A stretch of DNA of 48,001 bases from Pseudomonas sputi (GTDB taxonomy: Bacteria > Pseudomonadota > Gammaproteobacteria > Pseudomonadales > Pseudomonadaceae): the NCBI RefSeq assembly GCF_021603585.1, contig NZ_BQHI01000034.1, forward strand, positions 1-48,001, in the 5' to 3' direction. Positions 32,845 to 39,667 of this stretch are shown here, piece by piece (positions within the stretch are counted from its first letter, which is position 1; each line of letters opens with the position of its first letter). The position numbers and the translations under genes were made by a program. The notes under the pieces were generated by a model, which saw nothing but the letters and a program-made list of their open reading frames with translations, made no database searches and had not been told where the DNA came from.

Positions 32845-34239
32845 ATGCCGATAGATCTGACACGCCGGCAGTTGTTGCAACGGGCAAGCATCGTCGGCGC
32901 GTTCAGCGCGCTGGCCGCCAATCCGGCGCTGGGCCAGTTGCTGCGTGCGCCCCGGCTGATTCCCTGGCGCAACTGGTCGGGCGGGCAGAGTTGCCTGCCG
33001 GCGGCGCGGGTGGCGCCGAAGAATCTCGATGAGTTGACGACGATCATTCAGCAGGCACCGGGCAGGATTCGCCCGGTCGGCTCGGCCCATTCCTTCAGCG
33101 CGCTGGTGCCCACCGACGGTACGCTGCTGTCGTTGAGCTACTTCAACGGTCTGCTCGATCACGACCCGAAAACCCTGCAAGCGGAATTCGCCGCTGGCAC
33201 CCCTATGTCACGTATGGGCACGCCACTCAAGGACGTCGGCCAGGCCCTGCAAAACATGGCCGATATCGATTACCAGACCCTCGCCGGCGCCATCTCCACC
33301 TCGACCCACGGCACCGGCAAAACTTTTCAGTCCTATTCCGCCCATGTCTGCGGGATGCAACTGGTGACCGCCAGCGGCGAGGTGCTGGACTGCAACAGCC
33401 AGCGTCATCCTGAAGTATTCAACGCCGCTCGGGTGTCCCTCGGCGCGTTGGGCGTGGCCACCAAAATCCGCCTGCAAAACCGCCCGGCCTATCGCCTGCG
33501 GGAAACCCAATGGATCGCCAAAACCGAAGAGCTGCTCGAAGACCTGGACAAGAACACAAGCGAAAACCAGCACTGGGAAATGCTCGTCGTCACCCATTCC
33601 GACTACGCCTTGTCGATCGCCCTCAACGAAACCACCGACCCGCCCACGCCGCCGATTCCGCCCGAAGAGGAGGGCGGCAACGAGTTCGTGACCCTGATCG
33701 AGAAGATCGACAAGTACGGCAGCGATTTCCCGGGCCTGCGCAGTTCGCTGCTCAACAGTCTGCGACATCTGGCGAGTTTCGATGACCGGGTCGGCGACTC
33801 GTTCGACGTCTACGCCAACGTACGCACCGTGCGTTTCAACGAGATGGAATATTCAGTGCCCGCCGAACACGGCCCGGCGTGTCTGCGGGAGATTCTCAAG
33901 CTGATCCGCGACAAGGACCTGCGCACCTGGTTTCCCATCGAGTACCGCTACGTCAAGGCCGACGACATTCCGCTGAGCATGTTCGAAGGCCGCGACAGTT
34001 GCTCGATCTCGGTCCACCAGCATTATCAGATGGACCATCACAACTTCTTCGCCGCCGTCGAGCCGATCTTCTGGAAGTACAACGGTCGCCCGCACTGGGG
34101 CAAGTTGCACACGCTCAACGCACGTACGTTGCAAACGCTCTATCCGCGCTGGCAGGAATTCATTCAGGTACGCCAGGCGCTGGACCCGAGCGGCAAGTTT
34201 CTCAACGGGCATCTGTCGTCGATTCTGGGGGTGAGCTGA
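32845..34239 (+). CDS. Exported FAD-binding sugar-lactone oxidase/dehydrogenase (D-arabinono-1,4-lactone oxidase family)
   Basis: A 464-residue flavoprotein of the VAO/PCMH superfamily. A twin-arginine-like start (LTRRQLLQRASIVGAFSALA) suggests export folded with FAD. The FAD domain has RIRPVGSAHSFSAL and, near residue 151, TSTHGTG. The C-terminal ALO domain has the catalytic-type HWGK in RPHWGKLHTL near residue 417. Relatives oxidise aldonolactones to ascorbate-like products or sugar alcohols. With a cytochrome lipoprotein gene just upstream it more likely acts as a dehydrogenase than an oxidase. The TGATG junction couples it to the next gene. Confidence 0.88.
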   Translation: MPIDLTRRQLLQRASIVGAFSALAANPALGQLLRAPRLIPWRNWSGGQSCLPAARVAPKNLDELTTIIQQAPGRIRPVGSAHSFSALVPTDGTLLSLSYFNGLLDHDPKTLQAEFAAGTPMSRMGTPLKDVGQALQNMADIDYQTLAGAISTSTHGTGKTFQSYSAHVCGMQLVTASGEVLDCNSQRHPEVFNAARVSLGALGVATKIRLQNRPAYRLRETQWIAKTEELLEDLDKNTSENQHWEMLVVTHSDYALSIALNETTDPPTPPIPPEEEGGNEFVTLIEKIDKYGSDFPGLRSSLLNSLRHLASFDDRVGDSFDVYANVRTVRFNEMEYSVPAEHGPACLREILKLIRDKDLRTWFPIEYRYVKADDIPLSMFEGRDSCSISVHQHYQMDHHNFFAAVEPIFWKYNGRPHWGKLHTLNARTLQTLYPRWQEFIQVRQALDPSGKFLNGHLSSILGVS

Positions 34240-35522
34240 TGGCGGTCAATCGACGTCATTTCGTGCTGGGTACGTTGGGTATCGGCGCTTTGCTGGTGGG
34301 CGTGGGGGCATGGTTGCGGCCGGGGGATCGCGGCGGGCCTTACAGCGACTATTTCCGGGCGCTGAACAATGAGCTCAAGAGCAAAGGCCCGATGCGCCCG
34401 GTGTTGTTGATCGATCTGGATCGGCTGGACCACAACATTGACGTGGTGATGCGCTCGGTCAAGCGCGCGGGCAAGCAGTTGCGGCTGGTGGAGAAATCGC
34501 TGCCGTCGCCGGGGTTGCTCAGCTACATCGGCCAACGGGCAGGGACGCAGCGACTGATGTCGTTTCATCAGCCGTTTCTCAATCACGATGCAGTGACGTT
34601 CCCGCAGTCGGACATTCTGCTCGGCAAGCCGCTGCCGGTGCGTTCCGCCGAGATCTTCTACCAGACCCACAAAGGCCCGTTCGACCCGGCGAAGCAGCTG
34701 CAATGGCTGATCGACAACCCCGAACGTCTTCAGCAATACCTCGCGCTGGCCCAGGGACTGGGCACGCGGATGCGGATCAACATCGAGCTGGACGTCGGCC
34801 TGCATCGGGGCGGTGTCAGTGATCTGAACGTGCTGGGGCAGATGCTCGCGCTGATCGCCGCCAATCCGCAGCACCTGGAGTTCGCCGGGTTCATGGGCTA
34901 CGACCCGTTCGTGGGCATGGGCGTGCCGGGGATTCTCGGCTCGCCCGAGGAACTGTTCGCCAAGGTGATGGTGATTTATCAGCGCTGCGTCGATTTCACC
35001 CGGCAGCAATACCCGGCGCTGTGGCATGACGGCTTGTGCCTGAACACCGCCGGCAGTCCGAGTTATCGCATGCATGAAAACGAACATCTGAGCAGTGAAG
35101 TGTCGGTGGGGACGGCGATGCTCAAGCCGACTCATTACGACCTGCCGTCGCTGGTCGAACACGAGCCTGCCGCGTACATCGCCACGCCGGTATTGAAAAG
35201 CACCGGAGCAGTGAACATCCCGGCGCTGGACGACAAGTCGAAACTGTTTTCGTGGTGGGACACCAACCAGCGCCAGACCTTCTTCATTTACGGCGGCAAC
35301 TGGATGGCCGAGTTCGAATCACCGCCCGGATTGCAGAGCAATGGCGTTTACGGCCGTAGCTCGAATCAGGAGATGGTCAATGGTTCGAATACCGTGGGGC
35401 TGACGGTGGAGGATCAGGTGTTCCTGCGACCGACTCAGACTGAGGCGGTGTTGCTGCAGTTTGGTGATTTACTGGCGGTGCGCGGCGGCAAGATTGTCGA
35501 TACCTGGCCGGTGTATACCTGA
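34239..35522 (+). CDS. Exported fold-type III PLP-dependent protein (alanine racemase N-terminal / DSD1-like)
   Basis: A 427-residue protein. The start overlaps the upstream stop (TGATG). An N-terminal Arg-Arg signal (MAVNRRHFVLGTLGIGALLV) indicates export or membrane anchoring. The TIM-barrel part begins RPVLLIDLDRLDHNIDVVM and includes a likely PLP lysine in RLVEKSLPSPG (about residue 85), RMRINIELDVGLHRGGV and LCLNTAGSPSYRMHE. The C-terminal part resembles D-threonine aldolase/D-serine dehydratase-like proteins. The reaction is not known. Third gene of an operon whose three products all appear to be exported. Confidence 0.82.
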   Translation: MAVNRRHFVLGTLGIGALLVGVGAWLRPGDRGGPYSDYFRALNNELKSKGPMRPVLLIDLDRLDHNIDVVMRSVKRAGKQLRLVEKSLPSPGLLSYIGQRAGTQRLMSFHQPFLNHDAVTFPQSDILLGKPLPVRSAEIFYQTHKGPFDPAKQLQWLIDNPERLQQYLALAQGLGTRMRINIELDVGLHRGGVSDLNVLGQMLALIAANPQHLEFAGFMGYDPFVGMGVPGILGSPEELFAKVMVIYQRCVDFTRQQYPALWHDGLCLNTAGSPSYRMHENEHLSSEVSVGTAMLKPTHYDLPSLVEHEPAAYIATPVLKSTGAVNIPALDDKSKLFSWWDTNQRQTFFIYGGNWMAEFESPPGLQSNGVYGRSSNQEMVNGSNTVGLTVEDQVFLRPTQTEAVLLQFGDLLAVRGGKIVDTWPVYT

Positions 35523-35525
35523 AGG

Positions 35526-35780
35526 TTATTCGGGTTTGAACCCTGGCAAGCCTCGGTCACTACGCCATTGTTTCACTGTGCGTGCAATTCCTTCCGGGGA
35601 ATTGTCCCGACCCGGTTCCGGATAAAAGATCAGATCAGTACCTTCAGGGTGGGCCGCAACCTTTCTGAATTTTGCCAACATTTCGCCGAGCTCCTCATCC
35701 GAATTAGCTTTGTTAGCAGCGAGTATCTGCTGAATCAAATCTATGAACTCTGTTTCGGTGAAGTCTGAGATGTCTGTCAT
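35526..35780 (-). CDS. Colicin E9/S-type pyocin immunity protein
   Basis: An 84-residue cytosolic inhibitor of a DNase bacteriocin. The four-helix immunity fold is recognisable: ISDFTETEFIDLIQQI, then the interface helix region HPEGTDLIFYPEPGRDNSPE and GIARTVKQWRSDRGLPGFK, close to the Im9 pattern (HPSGSDLIYYP...DSPSGI...TVKQWRA). Phe replaces one of the two exosite tyrosines. It lies 8 bases downstream of the toxin gene, and the AT-rich coding sequence contrasts with the chromosome, as expected for exchanged bacteriocin modules. Confidence 0.95.
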   Translation of the reverse strand: MTDISDFTETEFIDLIQQILAANKANSDEELGEMLAKFRKVAAHPEGTDLIFYPEPGRDNSPEGIARTVKQWRSDRGLPGFKPE

Positions 35781-35788
35781 GGTCCGCT

Positions 35789-37105
35789 CTACTTTGCTCT
35801 GTGCTGTTCAATATGGTTTTTTGGTGTATTTATCCGCAGATTGTCTACATCGTAAACAGGGCCCCCATCGGCAATGCGTCGGACATGATGAATTTCAAAA
35901 GTGCTTCTGTTTCCGATGGCATCCTTGTCGCGCACCACTGGAGCGTTGCCTGAGCGTAAGCGCTCTTGAGCGATGTTGTTGAACTGGCTGAAGAGCTCTG
36001 AATCGTTTCTTACTGTGATCCAGAACGCCTTCCTGAACGCATCGAAATCTCTGAATCGCTGCCCTCTCAACTGATCGGCAATCCGCGTCGGTATCGGAGC
36101 ACCCAACCCATTGCCTGCCCCCGCGAGCCAAATCCCCTCAACATCCTCACCCACTCCCGTCACAACCCCCGGCTCATACCGCGTGCTGAGCACCACATAA
36201 ATCGGTGCCAGCCCCGCATTCGCCGGAAACCAGACGATTGCGTCGTGATAACCCGGCGGATGCTGCGGATTAACGAGGATGCGGTCAGTCTTCTCGCCCG
36301 GCGGATACACCCAGATCGTCGGCAGCGGCGGGGCGCCTTCGAGGGCCGGGATGGAGGGGGCGTCATCGGGGTTGGCGGCGGGTGTCCAGGTCAGCCCGAT
36401 GCCGTGGCCGAGGTCGGCGACGAAGTGTTCGCCTTCTTGCCGGGCTTTGATGACCGGGACGAACTCCCAGTCCTTCTTGCCACCCGTGTAGAAGCCGTAG
36501 GCACTGATGGAGCCGTCGGGCAGTGTCTTGGCATTGAAGCGCACGCGGGTACGGCCGCTGGTGAGCTGCGCGTATTGTTCGTTGGTGTAGAAAGCGCTGT
36601 CGGACGAGATATCGGTGTTGGGGATCAACAATGCCAGGGTGCCGGCGGCACTGGCGCCGCTCAGCAGGCTGAGCCCGAGCGAACCACCGAGCCGTTGCCC
36701 TAGCGCCCGACCGGTGCCGGAGCCCGCCACCCACTTCAACGGAACGCCTTCAGCGCTGATCGGCACCTGGCTGCCGAGGACGGCCCACTGACCATACTCG
36801 GCCAAGCGTTCGGTCGGGATGAAACCGGCCGGATTTTTGTGATCTATCACGCCGTCCGAAAGGTTGCAGCTTTTGGCGAACACACAACCCCGGCCTGGCG
36901 CTTGCGGACGCTGCTCGATCTGGCGCAAGTGCCGATCTTCATACGCCTGCTGGCGGGCGATCATTGCATCGTAGGTCGCTTGCCGTGCTTTGAATTCGGC
37001 CAACTCGGTCTGCGTCATGTCGCGGGGAATGAGCCTGCCGTTTCCGCCACCGGCCATTCCGCCGCGATACTCCCAGACCTGGGGAATGTCCTTGTCCCGC
37101 GCCAT
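35789..37105 (-). CDS. S-type pyocin/colicin-like DNase bacteriocin, short form
   Basis: A 438-residue toxin. The C-terminal HNH nuclease ends STFEIHHVRRIADGGPVYDV ... NHIEQHRAK with the zinc/catalytic histidines near residues 405-435. The central S-type pyocin translocation region spans about 185-350 (RTRVRFNAKTLPDGSISAYG, IWVYPPGEKTDRILVNPQ). The N-terminal 130 residues are helical and contain GRGCVFAKSCNLSDGVIDHK; a classical large receptor-binding domain is not evident, since typical S pyocins exceed 600 residues. No LexA box or P-box was found upstream, and the ribosome site is poor. No lysis gene. Confidence 0.9.
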   Translation of the reverse strand: MARDKDIPQVWEYRGGMAGGGNGRLIPRDMTQTELAEFKARQATYDAMIARQQAYEDRHLRQIEQRPQAPGRGCVFAKSCNLSDGVIDHKNPAGFIPTERLAEYGQWAVLGSQVPISAEGVPLKWVAGSGTGRALGQRLGGSLGLSLLSGASAAGTLALLIPNTDISSDSAFYTNEQYAQLTSGRTRVRFNAKTLPDGSISAYGFYTGGKKDWEFVPVIKARQEGEHFVADLGHGIGLTWTPAANPDDAPSIPALEGAPPLPTIWVYPPGEKTDRILVNPQHPPGYHDAIVWFPANAGLAPIYVVLSTRYEPGVVTGVGEDVEGIWLAGAGNGLGAPIPTRIADQLRGQRFRDFDAFRKAFWITVRNDSELFSQFNNIAQERLRSGNAPVVRDKDAIGNRSTFEIHHVRRIADGGPVYDVDNLRINTPKNHIEQHRAK

Positions 37106-37252
37106 GGTTGTTTTTCTGCATGTAACCGAAGAAGCGCGAAACCTAACCGGGATGTTCCTGACCTGGCGTTAGGACGTTTCCTAAATGCAGCGCTGAAATT
37201 TCCTGTTTCGCGGTGTTGCTGCGGTTTCCCCAAACCTCACTCGATTTCTGTA

Positions 37253-37270
37253 ATGAAGCTTTTATGACAA
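37253..37270 (-). promoter_or_regulatory. Weak Pho-box candidate upstream of phdA
   Basis: ATGAAGC-TTTT-ATGACAA, resembling two 7-base PhoB half-sites in reverse orientation (one good, one poor), in the 269-base gap between the bacteriocin and phdA starts. Of interest because the P. aeruginosa counterpart locus responds to phosphate depletion. Nothing else is recognised in the gap. Confidence 0.25.
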
Positions 37271-37374
37271 AAGTTCGGTAGCACATCGCCAGTCCGGTCA
37301 TGCCTATGTAACGCGCTTGAGGGGGCCTGAGGGCCGCTTTTCACAAGCCGAGGCGGGACGCCGGGAGTGAGGCA

Positions 37375-37986
37375 ATGGGGACTATGGAACGCTACTCGAA
37401 AGTGGGCATGCAGGAACTCGATCAACGCCTGTCGAAGATCGTCGAAGCCGCGCGCAAGAAGCCGGTTTCGGTGTATCGCTACGGCGCGCCGTGGGTCTGG
37501 ATCGTGTCGCAGGATGACTGGCAGGGTGCCTTGAAAGAGGTCTCCAGCTACATTCCGCCGGGACATTCGCTGGTGCTGCTGCGCCCGCAGATCGACGATT
37601 TGCTCGATGCCCACCGCGACCTTCTGCACGACCTCAATACCCGGCCCGGCATGCTGATCGCCCCGCAGACGGTCATGCACATCCTGCTGCTGCAACTGCT
37701 GTATTCGGTGCCCAGCGAGCAGCAGCTCTACGAACAGCTCAATTACAACCTGCTGTTCCGCTGGTTCGTCGGCCTGGGCCTGAACCAGAAAGTCTGGAGC
37801 TTCAATGTCCTCAGTCGCGACATCGCCACGCTGCTCAACGAGCCGCGTGCGGTGCAGCTCATCCAGAAAATCATCGGTGAGGTGTTCTGCGGCGCGCTGC
37901 TGCAGATGCCCGAGTTCTCGCTGAACTTCGCGCTGCTGCACACCTGGCTGGGCAAGCACACCGGGGCGCCGCACGTCAGCAATTAA
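37375..37986 (+). CDS. phdA: PhdA-like protein: Phd antitoxin-type N-terminus joined to a transposase-type (DUF772) domain
   Basis: 203 residues. The start at 37375 has GGGAG seven bases upstream; ATG 37384 is possible. Residues 4-50 (MERYSKVGMQELDQRLSKIV, then PVSVYRYGAPWVWIVS) look like a prevent-host-death/YefM antitoxin N-terminus. Residues about 100-150 (LLQLLYSVPSEQQLYEQLNY, NLLFRWFVGLGL) are the N-terminal domain of IS5/IS1182 transposases, but no catalytic DDE part follows. It matches my memory of P. aeruginosa PA0691 (PhdA), linked to biofilm phage lysis and DNA release. It leads the tpsB operon, ending 71 bases before tpsB. Probably a domesticated regulator. Confidence 0.78.
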   Translation: MGTMERYSKVGMQELDQRLSKIVEAARKKPVSVYRYGAPWVWIVSQDDWQGALKEVSSYIPPGHSLVLLRPQIDDLLDAHRDLLHDLNTRPGMLIAPQTVMHILLLQLLYSVPSEQQLYEQLNYNLLFRWFVGLGLNQKVWSFNVLSRDIATLLNEPRAVQLIQKIIGEVFCGALLQMPEFSLNFALLHTWLGKHTGAPHVSN

Positions 37987-38057
37987 CAACGCCAGTAACT
38001 GACGCACACGCAAGGCGCACGAGCGCCAACAGGTCATCGCGAATTTCAGGGGGTAGT

Positions 38058-39653
38058 GTGGAACAGATTTTCACGTCACGGCTGGCGCTGTGGGGCTGGC
38101 TGCTGGTGACGGCCGGCGTGCAGCCGGCGTTCGCCGAGGAGGCCGAAAACGCAGCGGCGCAGCGTCTGGTGGACGTCAACGAATACTTCGTGCGCGGCAA
38201 CACCGTGCTCGATGCGCGGGCGATCGAGGAAGCGGTGTACCCGTTCCTCGGCCCGCAAAAAGCCTTGAGCGACATCGAAGGCGCGCGCGATGCCCTGCAG
38301 AAGGCCTATCAGGAGCGCGGCTACCAATCGGTGTTCGTCGAACTGCCGGAGCAGGCGGTGGCCGACGGCATCGTCTACCTGCAAGTCAGCGAAACCAAGG
38401 TCGGCCGGGTGCGGGTGGTCGGCGCCAAACACTATTCGCCGCTGGATATTCGCGACAACGTCCCGGCGCTGAAGGAAGGCGAGGTGCCGGACTTTGCCAA
38501 GGTCCAGGGCGAACTGGCGCAGCTCAACAAGACCCCGGGTCGCCAGGTGATGCCACTGGTGCGCGAAGGCCAGCGCCCCGGCACCATGGACGTGGACTTG
38601 CAGGTCGAAGACCAGAACCCGTGGACCGCCAGCGTCGGTTTGAACAACGACTACAGCGCCGACACCGAAAAACTGCGCACCGTCACCAGCCTTGGTTACA
38701 ACAACCTTTGGCAGTTGGGGCACAGCGTCAACCTGACGTTCTTCACCGCGCCTCAGGAAACCGACAACGCCAAGGTCTGGTCCGGCTCCTACACCGCACC
38801 GCTGACCGAGCGCTGGAGCGTGCAGTTCTCCGGTTACCAGTCCGACAGCAACGTCGCCACCCTCGGCGGCAGCAACGTGCTCGGCAAGGGCCATTCCTAC
38901 GGCGTAGCGGCGATCTACACGATCCCGTCCAGTGGCAACTGGTCGAACTCGCTGTCGGCCGGCATCGACTTCAAGGACTTCGACGAGCGCCTGACGCTGT
39001 CCGGCGAAAGCGACAAGGTGCCGCTCAAATATGCACCGTTCACCTTCGCCTACAACGGCTATCGCTACAGCGAAAAGAGCCAGCTCGGTCTCGGCCTGAG
39101 CCTGGTCGCCGCCACCCGCAGCCTCTTCGGTTACGGCAGTTCCGACGAAGACTTCGACTACAAACGCTACCGCGCCAACCCGAGTTTCGCCGTGCTCAAG
39201 GGTGATACCAACTTCACCTGGACCTTCGACAGCGACTGGCAGAGCGCGAGCAAAGCGGCGTTCCAGCTGGCGTCCGGTCCGCTGGTTTCCAACGAACAAT
39301 TCTCCGCCGGCGGCGCGACTTCGGTACGCGGTTATCTGGCCGCCGAACGCACCGCCGATGACGGCTTCCTGCTCAGCGAAGAGCTGCGCACACCGTCGCT
39401 GGCCAAGTACGTCGGCGGCTGGATGCAGGATTGGCGCTTCTACGCCTTCGCCGAAGGCGCGCAACTGTACCTGCGCGACGAACTGCCGGATCAGGACGCC
39501 AATTACGCCCTGGCCAGCGTCGGCCTCGGCACCCGCGCCAGCCTGAGCAAATGGCTGTCCGGCAGCCTCGACTGGGGCTACCCGCTACTCGAAGGGCCGA
39601 ACACCTCGAAACAGGAATCGCGCCTGCACTTCAACCTTCAGGCCACTTTCTAA
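38058..39653 (+). CDS. Two-partner secretion transporter TpsB (ShlB/FhaC/HecB family, PdtB-like)
   Basis: A 531-residue outer-membrane Omp85-type porin that secretes a TpsA exoprotein. GTG start at 38058 with AGGGGG upstream. Signal peptide ends at AFA|EEAEN. Two POTRA-like domains follow (about residues 38-110, VNEYFVRGNTVLDARAIEEA; and 112-190, VGRVRVVGAKHYSPLDIRDN), then the barrel. The diagnostic loop 6 motif is VRGY in GATSVRGYLAAER and the C-terminus ends FNLQATF. No TpsA gene with an N-terminal haemagglutination domain occurs in the window. In P. aeruginosa the counterpart partner PdtA lies just upstream of phdA, where here there is a bacteriocin. Confidence 0.93.
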   Translation: MEQIFTSRLALWGWLLVTAGVQPAFAEEAENAAAQRLVDVNEYFVRGNTVLDARAIEEAVYPFLGPQKALSDIEGARDALQKAYQERGYQSVFVELPEQAVADGIVYLQVSETKVGRVRVVGAKHYSPLDIRDNVPALKEGEVPDFAKVQGELAQLNKTPGRQVMPLVREGQRPGTMDVDLQVEDQNPWTASVGLNNDYSADTEKLRTVTSLGYNNLWQLGHSVNLTFFTAPQETDNAKVWSGSYTAPLTERWSVQFSGYQSDSNVATLGGSNVLGKGHSYGVAAIYTIPSSGNWSNSLSAGIDFKDFDERLTLSGESDKVPLKYAPFTFAYNGYRYSEKSQLGLGLSLVAATRSLFGYGSSDEDFDYKRYRANPSFAVLKGDTNFTWTFDSDWQSASKAAFQLASGPLVSNEQFSAGGATSVRGYLAAERTADDGFLLSEELRTPSLAKYVGGWMQDWRFYAFAEGAQLYLRDELPDQDANYALASVGLGTRASLSKWLSGSLDWGYPLLEGPNTSKQESRLHFNLQATF

Positions 39654-39667
39654 CAGGAGCACTTTTC

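Noticed and set aside
37106-37374. LexA/SOS or P-box for bacteriocin induction
   Set aside because: No CTGT-N8-ACAG palindrome or repeated P-box found in the upstream gap.
37375-37986. Active insertion sequence at the PhdA-like gene
   Set aside because: Only a transposase N-terminal domain is present; no catalytic domain, terminal inverted repeats or target duplication seen.
38076-39464. 462-codon minus-strand frame opposite tpsB
   Set aside because: Val/Ala/Gly-rich shadow translation; the plus strand has signal peptide, POTRA and VRGY motifs.
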